In this document: positions 22,022-32,404 of the stretch, piece after piece
How positions within the stretch are numbered: the stretch's first letter is position 1
How the letters are laid out: every line of letters starts with the position of its first letter
Origin: Evernia prunastri
Lineage: Eukaryota > Ascomycota > Lecanoromycetes > Lecanorales > Parmeliaceae
Length of the DNA stretch: 64,000 nt
Assembly: GCA_003184365.1 (NCBI GenBank)
Contig: NKYR01000040.1
Coordinates: forward strand, 124,001 to 188,000
Direction: 5' to 3'
Program-made: the position numbers and the translations under genes
The notes under the pieces: generated by a model
The model's input: only the letters and a program-made list of their open reading frames with translations
What the model was told of the DNA's origin: nothing
The model's database searches: none

Positions 22022-23454
22022 ATGGCTCCTCACGCACTTATAGACCTTCACGATTCATCAGATTACTATCCTTCAGAAACCTTTGATGCCCTTTTCCAAG
22101 CGCGTGCCGCACAACAATGCTTCACATCTTCTATTACAGATTACGCTAATCCGGGGAAAGCTTTCTCAACCAAGAAGCTTCAGATACTCGGCAGACAGGA
22201 TCCGAACGTGTGGCGTCTATCATCAGAGGAGATTGAAGATGTCGAGGAGGGTATGCGATATTTTTCTGGTATTTATTACCCATCTCCAGCTCGAAACGTA
22301 ACTAGAAATCCGTGCAGACTTGGGTTTTCCACTCAACCAAATCAGCCCGACAACCTTTCCTTTGAAAGAGGGTCTAAGGTCAAGATTGAGAGACGTTCTC
22401 AAAAGTATCTATGGCGAACAGAAATTCCTTGTCATTTCCGGACTAGATTCCTCTCGGCACAACGACTTCGAGAATGTGATCTTACACACCGGTATTGCAA
22501 GCCATATTGGTAACAAACGAGGCATGGCTGGGCGAGAAGGCGGAGATAAAACAGTTCTGCGTTAGTGAAACGCCTTGATAAAAGGAAAACAAGTCTTTCT
22601 GACCTACATTCAAGAGCATATCACCTCAATACCAGTTGAAGATCAAGGCAGAGCATCCAAATACCATGGACCTCCCAACCAAAATAAAGGGATTGTGAGT
22701 ATCACATACCCAGCTGCAGCTGCAGCACTGATTTATCGGACAGCCTTTCCACACAGATAACGGCGACATCGTTTCTCTCTTCACTATTTCGCAGAGCGAG
22801 ACTGGCGGCAGTCTGTATCTAGCCGACTCAAGCGCTGTGTACCAGGAACTTGCATCGCTTAGACCGGAGCTTGCGCAGACCCTTTGTAGCAACTGGACGA
22901 TGGTCAGGTACGGGCTCTCTGGCGACATCAACATGATGTGGATCCTAACAGTGCTCCACCCTGCGCTTTCGTTGACAGAACACTAATGTTTGTCCTCAAG
23001 CCCTTCGCCCGCCAAGGCGTTCGATGCCCGCCCTATCGCCTTCCCCAACCATTCCCCCGAGGGAGTCCTGATCAACTTCTCCCGCGCTCGCATCACAGGA
23101 ACGCCATCGGCTCCACGACCGCCGTCCCTCCCTCCTCTCACCTCTACTCAGCGTCTTGCACTCGACGCCTTGCATGCTCTGGCCGTGAAACATGCCGTCG
23201 AGATCCAACTGCAGCGCGGAGATATGGTGTTCTTCAACAACTTGACCATGATGCATGCAAGAGACGCGTTCGTCGATAACGAAGCGGCGGGGCTGAAGCG
23301 GCATCTCCTGCGGTTGATATTGCGCGATGATGAGGCTGCGTATGAATTGCCGCAGCAGCTGAGGGAAACGTGGAGGGCGCTGTATGATCATAAGGTTCGA
23401 GAAGAGGTCTTTCCGGTGGAGGAGGAGTTGTTCACTTTCGCGTGCTCACACTGA
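22022..23454 (+). CDS. TauD/clavaminate-synthase-like Fe(II)/2-oxoglutarate dioxygenase, five exons, 393 aa
   Basis: Exons: 22022-22250, 22306-22560, 22615-22694, 22744-22907 and 23001-23454. The GT-AG introns keep frame at every junction and the total is 1182 nt. The fourth exon opens with PFHTDNGDIVSLF, whose HxD supplies two iron ligands. The third ligand His lies in NNLTMMHARDAF, followed by an Arg that would bind 2-oxoglutarate (RHLLRLILRD). The N-terminal region has the usual features of fungal members (VWRLSSEEIEDVE, SHIGNKRG, VLQHITSI). The length is typical of fungal TauD-like proteins. Expected chemistry is oxidation of a small organic substrate using O2 and 2-oxoglutarate; the substrate cannot be read from sequence. 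The last intron uses the second possible acceptor, because the first leaves an in-frame TAA. Its neighbour upstream is a Zn2Cys6-like regulator that may control it. Confidence 0.85.
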
Positions 23455-24490
23455 TGCGGGGCTTTTGGGCACAAGCGTGATTGTTTTCATGGTTTAATGA
23501 CTTAACGGCTGAGCTTGATGAGTCCAAATTAAGATTGCTTTCCGCTAGTTCGAACCAAACAAGGCTGGTTGTGGTCTCTGTATCACTCAGACCATTTCTG
23601 TTCTCCCTCTTTCCGATGTCTGGTCCATTTACCCGCTTTCCGTCGTCCAGCACTATGAGCTCTGCTCCACGAATAAAGGGCGGAGCCTCTGCTGCGGTCT
23701 GCAGCTTTTGTCGTCTGCAGAGTAACTTCTTCAGCCATGGTGGCTCGATCGTTCTTTCTATCAGTACGAAGTATAGGTACCGTTTCGGCCCATAGCATTG
23801 TTCAGATAGATGCTCTGTGCGCTGGGAGCTTCATAGCCTCAAAGGTCTCGTCGGCAGTGCTCATCGTGATTTCGTCGAAGGAGCGCGTCTGCGGCTCAAT
23901 CTTCCCAGCCTCGTACGACATCGCGCGTCTTCAGCCCCGCTGTTTGCCGACCTTTCCCCAGTACAACATAATCTACTTTCCCAGTACTCATGCCCCGCAC
24001 TCGGTATTAGCGGGGTACGAGATAAGTGTTCTCCGCGTCCGGGGTACTCTCGAGGAGAAATAGTCACTCTTTTGTGATGTTAGGGGCTTAGGTGACTTTT
24101 AATGTATAGCAATGTATCTCTTCCTACACCCTTCTTGCAGTACTCAATGTAAAGTACTTAAACAAATATCTTCATCTCAGTGCATGACACGACATGTCGT
24201 GAAATCCACTCCGTGAGAACCGAAAGCTCTGGAGCTTTCTCCATAGTACTGGTCTAAGCATGTCAATGGGTGAGATTCACTATGAGGCAGATTCAGGTAT
24301 CGCCAAGTGAGGCTGTCTAGTCCCCAAGCCCCGTGGCTGAGCCACAGAGCCTAGTAACCCAAAATTATACACCGCCATTCTCATCGCCGTCGGTAGCTTT
24401 GCTCACCTTTCATCTTGGTCTATCATCTAGAATTCTTGTCCATGTGGACATTACCGCGCCGTGTATACACATCAATGCGTATACACACCA
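23455..24490. other. Intergenic region holding duplicated small-gene start region
   Basis: Apart from the repeat at 23650-23995 (described separately), only short frames. The last 200 bp, pyrimidine-rich with repeated short words (ATACACA-CCAATGC), is the probable promoter of the ULD gene. Confidence 0.4.
23650..23995 (-). repeat. Duplicated promoter/start region of a small unknown gene, copy A
   Basis: Two blocks match 27590-27985. Around the minus-strand ATG at 23738 (protein start MAEEVTLQTTKAAD) and around 23900-23990 the word CAGCCTCGTACGACATCG is followed by GCGTCTTCAGCCCC. The same order, orientation and similar spacing occur at 27.6-27.98 kb. The encoded frame stops being similar after about 25 codons, so this copy is probably a degraded gene. 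Compare the frame MLDDGKRVNGPDIGKREN at 23432-23653, which continues the similarity after a frame change. Confidence 0.6.
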
Positions 24491-26520
24491 ATGCCGGTCG
24501 CATTTGGGTTTTCCGTAGGCGACTTCATAACCGGCATCAACCTCCTCATCGACTCCGTCAAGAGTTTCAGCGAAACCCATGGCACTAAAGCTGATCATGA
24601 AGAGCTACAGCGGGAACTCATCGTTTTAAAGAATACCCTCGATGGTATCCAAGCCCTTTCTCTGGACCAGGCACAAGCAGCTCAGATTCTAGCGGTGAAC
24701 GACGCCATTGATGCCTGCCATTCGTGTGTCAATGGCTTCTTGCAACGCAACAGCAAATTTAAAAGTTTGAGCTCTAATCCTGCAAAGCAATGGAGCCTAG
24801 CGGCGTTCAAAAGAGGTGTGCTAGGAATACAATGGGCTATCTTGAAGAAAACAGAAATTGCCAAGTTCCGCGCCAAGGTTGAAAGACAATCTAACAATAT
24901 CCACATGTTGTTGGCTACATTACAAATGTATGTACTTTGTTGCTCAAGAAAGAGTCTCCTGCTCATGATAATCAAGAAAGAAAGTGTTCGACGAGGGCAA
25001 GCTATGCGCAGTGGCCGAGAAGCGGGACATCGAACACAAGGCTCTGACAGAAACCATTAGCGCAAAGGCTACGGAGCTTGGTCTCGATCAGCGGCGTATA
25101 GAAAAGGCATTAGGCGACTAGCATGATCTGGTTACCAAGATCCACCATGACACCCAGGGTATCGAGAAACAGCAAGCATCCTTAGTCGAGTCAATGAAAG
25201 GTCAGCATGAAGATTTCAAGACCCAGATGCAAGCGATCGAGGAAGGCCAATTGAATGCATCCACGGTCCAGAACACGACGACTGTGCAACTCAATGCAAA
25301 TGTTCAAACTCTCAGCACCCAAATGGAGGCGCTGATGGCATTGGAACGGTCACTGATGGGGTTCGTCTCTTTTCGATCTGTGAACTTCCGCATCTAGATG
25401 AGGAACCTGACGTGGTCTCAGAGGCGAAACGGCTTTGCAGAAAAGCCTGCTAGAGGCTGTACGCCAAGGCGTTACACAAAATCACACAATTATCCAGAAC
25501 CAGCAACAAATCTTAGGGCAGGTACAAGAGCTGAAAACGATATGCAGCGTCAACCAGGAGATACCGCCTCAAGTACTGCTATCGACTCCAGTAATCTTGC
25601 TTGACGCTCGTGGTCGGAGTGCCCCTTTCCACCTCGAATTCATTGACTCAGCTGAAGTAAACGCGTCCTTCTTCTCTTGTAAGGCGATCATGGTTAATAA
25701 TATTAATGTAGGCATTCGTCGCTGTACTGAAGATCCGCTTCAAGGACATTGGTCTACGGAAGATTGAGACCGAAGAGTATACACTGGAAGATACTCGGCG
25801 GAAGCAAGCTCTAAAACTTACGGATCCGTGGACCAAGATCGTCAAGCCTGGACAGCATATTGGCATGAGTATGATATTTCGAGTGTATGAGCCACCAACA
25901 ACGAAGTGCCCGAATTGTGGTAAAGAAAATGAGGGTTCGAATATCGAGGATATAGTGGTACGTCGAGTATATCTAACCGACTTGCCCGATGTCTGATATA
26001 CCGGATAAATAGTGGTGATATAACCTGCCGTATGACCTATCGTCGGATAGAAGAGCTTTCATCTCCTGGGAACGACGCATTGACCAGTGTCCAGGATGCA
26101 GACGGTAGACAGCGCCACGAGGCAACTACGCAAGATCAATCTACAGAAGATGAGATAGGAAATTATTCTCGAGTGCACATCCTCAACCAAGCCACGTCTC
26201 CTGCATTATTTGAAGTGGATGATGCTCGAAATGTATCTGAGCAGAACCGGAAAACGGGCTTGGCCGGCAATACTATACATGGGCTTGTAGAAAGGTTTAA
26301 AGATACCAATGACGCTCTTAATCAGCACGTTCCCTCGCAAGCAGAAGCACCAGATCCTGTTGAGCTAGATGAGGAAGCTGACGATCTTGCTCTTCCTTCT
26401 CGCCCTCGCCACTGGAACTGCGGGCACTGTGGGGAAGGTATGATGTCGATCAGATTCAACATCGCCTATTACAATCCGTCGTGTGGGCGCCCAAAAGACG
26501 CCTACGCTAGTGAGTATTGA
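24491..26520 (+). pseudogene. Ubiquitin-like (ULD) coiled-coil fungal protein, broken by a stop and a frameshift
   Basis: Begins MPVAFGFSVGDFITGINLLI, the N-terminal signature of a large fungal family related to NLR-associated N-domains. A long coiled coil follows (LLATLQ, EKRDIEHKALTETISAKATE, TLSTQMEAL), then LQKSLLEAVRQGV and a ULD block (FHLEFIDSAE then AFVAVLKIRFKDIGLRKIET, PGQHIGMSMIFRVYEPP). A CPNCGKEN zinc-ribbon start comes next, and a second Cys pair ends the protein (WNCGHCGEG). Introns near 24930-24975, 25360-25420 and 25658-25711 all keep frame. Two lesions remain: TAG at 25119-25121 inside the coiled coil (a CAG-to-TAG type change), and one missing base near 26013, where W-TGA replaces an expected W-C-D-I-T-C. 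Both argue for a young pseudogene. Confidence 0.75.
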
Positions 26521-27019
26521 TATACCCGCTTGGAAACCACTAAGCAAGTGTTTGCGTACGTTTCTGTAGTAGAAAAGAGAACCATTCTGGATCGACCACG
26601 GATTGAAAATGAGCGAGATGAGCTGTAGCCGATGCTGTGCTTTGGAAACGCTCTCATAGAATTGCACGCGTCATGAATGGTGTATCCAACATGTCTCGGC
26701 AATTCACCTATTCTGGCGCTTCGTCTAAGGACACATCTTTCAGAGTCATTGCACTCCAGGTGAAACGAAGATCCGATTGGTGAGAAATCTATGTAGAGTA
26801 GTGGCAGTACGATAGATATGCTAGGTGCGTAGGCACGGTAGCCCCAAAGGGGCATGCAACCCGAACGGTGCTTGACACACTCGTAACAGCTCTGAGACTC
26901 TATTGCTAGATATCCGACTCTCAAACCTCTGAACTATGGCTTCTCCATTCCACCAACCTAAAAGAGCCCACATCGGTTGTTGCTCCCGCCTGCTCAGATC
27001 GTGCATTACACTTCGAACA
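26521..27019. other. Intergenic, no supported gene
   Basis: Open minus frames here (for example 26502-26924) are antisense to the ULD gene 3' end and lack support. It may include the lost 5' part of the DUF6594 remnant. Confidence 0.35.
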
Positions 27020-27190
27020 GAAAGATGAATCGTCTGATTATCACCTTCATCAAGAGTCTAGGACTCAATATGCTTTGTGGATCTTGACTTTCCCAGACGG
27101 TCTAGTCAAAAAAGTCAGCGTTATATCAGCGTCCATCGTGCTCTGTATTACCTTAGGACTTGTCCAGGAACGTAACGATTCCCATGATGT
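27020..27190 (+). pseudogene. Truncated DUF6594 transmembrane remnant
   Basis: Two frames together match the C-terminal membrane part of the intact DUF6594 gene 3.6 kb downstream. NRLIITFIKSLGLNML aligns with DRFIATTIMSLGIIML, then after a frame change LWILTFPDGLVKKVSVISAS aligns with LWILAFLAGRVRKLSVTSAF. The similarity ends near 27190. There is no N-terminal half, so it is a decayed, truncated copy. Confidence 0.7.
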
Positions 27191-27296
27191 AAGGAGCATA
27201 AGACCAGGCTTGATTAACGCAAGCTTAAATGACTTTCTGCTGCTCGCTGTTATAGAAAGCTATCAACACTAGGTGTTGGAAATGATGCAGCGATTC

Positions 27297-27381
27297 GGTG
27301 TTGACTACCCCTCATGTGGCAAATTAGCATGTTTCCCAGGCATATAAGTAGCCTTCACACCACTCCATAGCAAAACAATCA
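27297..27381 (+). repeat. Dispersed short repeat, copy B (partner 11753-11824)
   Basis: CTACCCCTCATGTGGCAAAT + TAGCATG, then CCACTCCATAGCAAAACAAT, in the same order as copy A, with the second word about 20 bp farther away. It begins about 110 bp after the DUF6594 remnant ends and overlaps the 3' side of the small minus-strand gene at 27445. Confidence 0.7.
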
Positions 27382-27444
27382 ATTCATCATAACCACCTAA
27401 TTCCAACACTAGGATCTGCTTGCATAGAGTACATACCTTGCACT

Positions 27445-27690
27445 TCATCGTTGCTCCTGCGCCTTTTGAGTCACTTTCGCTTTCCATCTCACTTGCGTCC
27501 AAGATGCCGCCTTTTCGGGAAAGTTCTCCGCCTCCTGTTTGCTGTGCTGGCTGCTGTCGAATTTGTTGATCTCTGCTTGGACTTCTGCTTTCTCTCTTCC
27601 AGGGCGATGGGTCCCAGCTCCAAAAAAGACAGGTGGGTCCTCCGCTGCAATCGGCAGCTTCTGTTGTTCTTTCGTCACTTCTCCAGCCAT
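27445..27690 (-). CDS. Small Lys/Glu/Gln-rich hypothetical protein
   Basis: Minus frame whose start MAGEVTKEQQKLPIAAED is shared with the degraded copy at 23738. It continues PPVFFGAGTHRPGREKAEV and a charged tail rich in Lys/Gln (EAENFPEKAASWTQVRWKAK) to a stop at 27445. An upstream in-frame ATG at 27726 is possible. No signal peptide, membrane span or known domain. Conservation of the start region between two copies supports a real transcription unit, but the downstream end is uncertain: a GTATGT donor near 27434 could splice to further sequence. Confidence 0.4.
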   Translation of the reverse strand: MAGEVTKEQQKLPIAAEDPPVFFGAGTHRPGREKAEVQAEINKFDSSQHSKQEAENFPEKAASWTQVRWKAKVTQKAQEQR

Positions 27691-27985
27691 GGTTGCTTCT
27701 TTGCTTGATGCTTCTGACAAAGACACAGAGTGTACGTCTCCTTACTATATAGATGATCTGTAGTAAATCTTTGACCAGTACAACGATCATGTGTCTGCTG
27801 GAGGCTGTGCACCCCCAAGCCTTTGTGGGCTGTGCTCGAGACATGTCTTCCCTTTGAACAGCAAGTACGTACCTTGGCGGAGGACGGCGTCCGCTGCACA
27901 AAGCCCGAATCTCCTGCCAGCCTCGTACGACATCGTGCGTCTCCAGCCCCACGAGCTGCTGACTTATCCGTGTCTGAGCATAATC
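27590..27985 (-). repeat. Duplicated promoter/start region, copy B
   Basis: Matches 23650-23995: the ATG context TTCTCCAGCCATGG on the plus strand, and further upstream CAGCCTCGTACGACATCG followed by GCGTCTCCAGCCCC. The two copies lie 4 kb apart in direct orientation and bracket the ULD pseudogene and the DUF6594 remnant. Confidence 0.65.
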
Positions 27986-29273
27986 TAGGCCGGAAAAAAA
28001 TAGCTAGGCCTTCGCCAGCAATGCCTACCGTCCAAGGAGAGTTCCAAAGGCCTAATCACATCCGCTTTTGGCACATCCTGCGCTCATGTAACTTATGCAG
28101 TGGACTCATAAATCGTCTTACTTAGCGACCCTTTTCTTGTAATCGAGAGGGTACATGCTAGCAAGGTTCAGATAAAGGAATTATCATCTGTCAAATCACT
28201 GCGCCTCACCGCGGCTTGAGATTCTGCTCAAGCACGCCAGATTTGACTAATGATAATCCCTACATTTGGCCCCTGCTTGGGCTAAGCCCCCGACTAACAA
28301 ATGATTGTCGACCTGATGACTGTTTTAAGTAGTGGAGTAGTACCTATCTACAGTTAATTGGAATAGCTTAGAGATGTGTCAAGCCAACTAGTCCGGTAGG
28401 GTTCGCCGCCACTTCTCCCAGCAGAAAGAGATACTACTACGTACTCAGGTATCAAATTCAACGTCACTGCCGTATGTTAACAAACCTTTGTTTCGGTGTA
28501 CTGTTTGGGCTGCTGGGAAGCTAGCAGGAATCCACGTACCTGAGCACATGTGTATGTGTATACATGTATCCAACGCCGACGAATTTCCTTGGGGTTCAAC
28601 AGGGTCTAGATTCACCGCATAGCCTCTAGACGCTGGCCTACCCAACATAATGGAGTTGGACGAGTTTGTTGTGTACTTGGTCTTAGTTCACAAAGTACTC
28701 GCGTACACGAGGTCGCTGGTAAAGCATACGAGAAGCAGAAGCTTACTCCGCCACTCAGCCTCCGCCTTTCAGCATCCCTTTTACCATGGAACACAGTCTC
28801 AAGAATGCCGCTAGGTCTCCAAGGATTATGATTGATTCGCGTGATAAATGGCGGTGGCTTTGCTTTATATGTCGTCCGGGACTTCTTCGTAGCGACCATT
28901 TTCACCATATTATACGTCCACTACTCCCGAGCAGATTTATCTATCTCGCCTGCCAGGAAAGGATTCAACGAGCGATATGATGTACATACATAGCCACCAG
29001 TACTCGATTGTATTACTCTGCCTGTTTCCACGCTAGGGCCACACGCATCGTAATAGAAATACTTGCAGAAGCCGTTGGAGTGCGGGGCTTCTGCGCCACG
29101 ACGTTCGCAGCCGGATGTCTTGCGCATTCCTGATCATGTTAGTTCATATGCCGAGTCAATGAGTAATATCTGTGCTCTTTAAAAAAACCTCTCTAGAAAC
29201 TATTTACATTGTTCCTTCGGAACAGCTTACCTCAGAAGATGGGTGCCCATCCTGTAAGTCCAACCGTTGAGCA
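27986..29273. other. Intergenic, no supported gene
   Basis: Only short unsupported frames on both strands. The minus frame at 28612-28908 has no domain or splice support. No transposon ends seen. Confidence 0.4.
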
Positions 29274-29495
29274 TTATGATTGCGCAGCGCGGCAGCATTT
29301 GGCACATATAGTGGACCAAGAGTTTTGAGACTCATTGCGGGGAATTTCCTGCTTACAGACGCTGCAAAAGGTGGGTTTGGAGTTAAAAGGAGGCGGAGGT
29401 TGTGGTATTTGCCAAGTTCCTCTTAGCTTTCTCTTGACCTCTCCGGCCGTGGGCTCGCATCTCTGCGTTTTCTGCCGGTACTCGTACGTAGGCAT
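29274..29495 (-). CDS. Small zinc-ribbon-like hypothetical protein, 73 aa
   Basis: ATG at 29495 to a stop at 29274. The N terminus is basic, and a proline-rich hinge (QIPQPPPPFNSKP) leads to a C-terminal CSVC...(about 20)...CAKCC arrangement that could hold one zinc ion. The word TAGEVKRKL near residue 17 recalls the MAGEVTKEQQKL start of the 27.5 kb small gene, so it may be a distant relative. Too short to be sure it is expressed. Confidence 0.4.
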   Translation of the reverse strand: MPTYEYRQKTQRCEPTAGEVKRKLRGTWQIPQPPPPFNSKPTFCSVCKQEIPRNESQNSWSTICAKCCRAAQS

Positions 29496-29860
29496 CCTTG
29501 GTAATCCGCAATCATCGATCTCTTGGAAATTAAGATAGATAATGGTCTGTATAAAGTACGATAATGTATCTATTAGTTTTGTGCAAAATAGGAGAATGGA
29601 TAGAAAGTGATGGAAAGATTAGTATACTTAGATGTTATCTCGAGTCTGGTCATACACCTGCGCTTTGATGTCATCGTACGGCGGGGTAAAAGTGAGGCTT
29701 ACGTGGCGGCTACGCCCCAGCGATTGAGCAACTCCCTGCTGGGTGTTTTGGATTGTACCTGAGATAGTACGTGTTTTCTCTTTCAAGACACACTGATCAG
29801 ACGCAGTACCCTCGACGTCCTCACGGGCGGCCACTGAAGTGCCAAGAGAGTCCTAGAGAT

Positions 29861-30932
29861 ATGCAAAGCCAAAATACGGAGTGGACGCCAAGCCAGGAAG
29901 ACATCGAAAAGAAACCTTGGAAATACACCGGTTACCGGTCTTTCTCGGCGTTTGTCGCTTCCGACAACGACTTCTTTGTATTGAGAAGATTCGGCACCCT
30001 GAGTGCTAGAGTCCTTCTCGGACTGCAAGATCAGCTTTCGTGCTTGGAAGAAAAAATCGAAGCATTGGAAAAGAGGGTACGGGAGAAGGACTCACCGGAT
30101 ATAAACAACGGCTCTTTCAGACAGGAGACCCAGGAAGAGCGAAAGGCTTGTGTATACCAAGCTCAAGACGTGCTTCGCAAGTATAGTCAGTCCTGGCCCT
30201 TTTCTACTCCGATCTGACGAGGAAGCTCCCCGAGCCCGTTTTGTGACTGCAATGACGTTGCCCATGAACCGCTTTGGTTGTGTTTTTGCAAGTAGAGATT
30301 GACCGTGACGCTATAGATAAACTCGTCCTCCAGCATTCCCAAATGCGAGCACGTCCAAAAGTTCCAAAGAAAGACATCTGCAGTCTGGAGAATTGGTTTT
30401 CCAACAAGAAGGGTGCTATCTTACCCGAAGAAACAGAATATATCAATCACACTTCGGATCTCTTCTCTCTCGTGACTACACCAAAGAGCCCGCTTCGATC
30501 GTTGCTGGAACATTCTTCCCGATTCCGCTTGCTCGGGCTGTGGCGGCAGAAGAACATCGACCCCTCGATGAGCGAAGACAAGAACGTGCACTGCAGCTCC
30601 GACGAAAAGATAGATCGCTTTATCGCCACCACTATCATGAGTCTCGGGATCATAATGCTTATCGCCCCGCTGTGGATCTTGGCTTTCCTAGCCGGTCGAG
30701 TTCGAAAATTGAGCGTTACATCAGCATTCATCGTCCTTTTTGTTGCCTTGGTGTCCGTTACCACAGTAGCAAAGCCGTTCGAGAGCTTGGCCGCCGCCGC
30801 TGCGTAAGTGAATCGTTTGATTGCTGTTCTGCCAGAGTTGATGGATCAAGAGGCCGAAGGTTTGCTGACTGAGGCTCATGCAGGTATTCGGCAGTGCTTA
30901 TGGTCTTTCTCCAAATGTCTGGCAGGAACTGA
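29861..30932 (+). CDS. DUF6594 transmembrane protein, three exons, 294 aa
   Basis: Exons 29861-30185, 30293-30803 and 30884-30932. The GT-AG introns keep frame (885 nt). An acceptor 3 nt further downstream at exon 2 is equally possible. The N-terminal part has the family signature YRSFSAFVASDNDFFVLRRF, a coiled coil (LQDQLSCLEEKIEALEKRV) and RPKVPKKDICSLENWF. The C-terminal third has two clear membrane spans (IMSLGIIMLIAPLWILAFL and SAFIVLFVALVSVTT) and a third that crosses intron 2 (AAYSAVLMVFLQ), ending four residues later (MSGRN). DUF6594 proteins are abundant in Pezizomycotina, with no assigned biochemical role. The long cytosolic coiled coil and C-terminal membrane anchor are as expected. 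A truncated copy lies at 27.0 kb. Confidence 0.85.
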
Positions 30933-31111
30933 GAGTGATGGATGGTCTGCGAATGTTACATCATTGTGGGCCCAGTCATTGAAACGAATGATTCAATGTT
31001 CGCAGATTACATTGACTTGATCATCTAATCAATTTGGATTCAAAAAGATTGGATGGCCGCTTGTAAGATGTATAATAATTGTAAACACTTTTTCATGGCA
31101 GTATCACGGCC

Positions 31112-32404
31112 CTAGCCCAACGAAAAGTCGACCAGCGTCACCTGTATGTCCTCAACCATTAGCACAAGAGCGTCAACGAAAGATGAAAGGCAACATGTGG
31201 CTTACCGATGCCTGATGAGATACCATTTCTGCCTTCCTTAATACAAATTTTGTTGACCGCCACTGCTCCTTCCCGATCTCAAAATAAGAGCTCATGTCCT
31301 GGATTTCATCTGGCCGCGTAAAATTGACAACCATAGTACATGTGAGCCCTTCTCCGATAACAAGTCAGCGTATATTAAATCGGCAAAAAAGGGTATGTGC
31401 GGGCATGGGTCTGGAAGAGATATTGTATCGCTAACCATATGTAAACTTCTTCCCGTCTACTGGTATGAACACTGTTTGCACACCGCCCACTTTTATCTGG
31501 GTGAAGATAAACCTTTGAGCGTGGATTGGGATTGTGCCCAGCAGCTTTGAGCAGCCACCGTGGTCATCGAAGGATGGGCTGGGGCTGCACTGTACATTGG
31601 GGATGTAGGATCTGATCTTTACTGTAAGCCCGCGGTTTGTCCCTAGAAAGCGGCCGTCAGATGTTCGTCAGTTTTGTACAACCTGTGGGCCATAGTGCAT
31701 TCGAACAGGGACTAGCGTCCCCGCCCCGGCCTCAGGTTTATATCAGTGAAAGCCAGGTACTGTACTAACCCACCCCAATCAGGTTGCCGCCAACGGGTCC
31801 TGCACTACGGCTCCTTGGGCGCAATACGCAGGCGTCGAGGACTTGTCTCGCAGCAGCCGATATTTCGGCGTTTGTTGCGGTATCCATGATTGAGCCTTTG
31901 GTGGCCTCGATATCGACGGCGCAAAGACCGTCGGCTGCGAGCGAAACGTCAGCAGAAAGACGCAGTTGGCCGCTGCGACGGCAGGGTCTTGGCCGGCAAC
32001 TTACAGCTAAGGAAACGGACTGGCAGGGGAGCCTCAAAGTGGCCCCTCACCCGCAGACCGTAAGAGACAAGCTCGTGATTGGTAGGAATGCTTCCCCAAG
32101 CATCTATACAGCTTTCTTTGTTTAGGTTGAAGCCGTACCGGCCGCCTCTGCACCAAGGGGTATCGTTTGACCCGTTGAGGAACTCTACATTATCATCGAA
32201 ATGCAGCGTATTGTTGGTGTTGGAAACGTTGAAAGAATCTGGAGCGAGCGGTACTGCGGCGAATGCATTCGAAGTATTTATGATTGACAAGGACTGAGGC
32301 TGAAGGTTTATACTTGGATTGTCAATAGGTGGAGCTAGCCCGAGCGCTGTGGCAAGAAAAAGAAATGAATGCAGACATCGCGTTGATGGCATTGCAAGAG
32401 ACAT
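31112..32404 (-). CDS. Secreted hypothetical protein, five exons, 315 aa
   Basis: Exons 32404-32005, 31934-31770, 31642-31436, 31351-31206 and 31141-31112. All four introns are GT-AG and phase-consistent (948 nt). The N terminus is a signal peptide (MSLAMPSTRCLHSFLFLATA). The mature part has several Asn-x-Ser/Thr sites and paired cysteines (WCRGGRYGFNLNKESC, DGLCAVDIEA, ARQVLDACV). It then carries the conserved-looking GGNLIGVGTNRGLTVKIRSY and PNVQC. The last exons read CTMVVNFTRPDEIQDMSSYF and end VTLVDFSLG. The overall plan matches a common family of fungal secreted cysteine-containing proteins of unknown function. Its role at the cell surface or in host contact is not readable from sequence. 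Confidence 0.75.

Noticed and set aside
23540..23560. GGTTCGAAC B-box-like word on the minus strand
   Set aside because: No A-box or cloverleaf can be drawn around it.
27305..27952. Minus ORF of 215 codons over the small-gene copy B
   Set aside because: Runs through the duplicated promoter block and in a different frame from the conserved MAGEV start.
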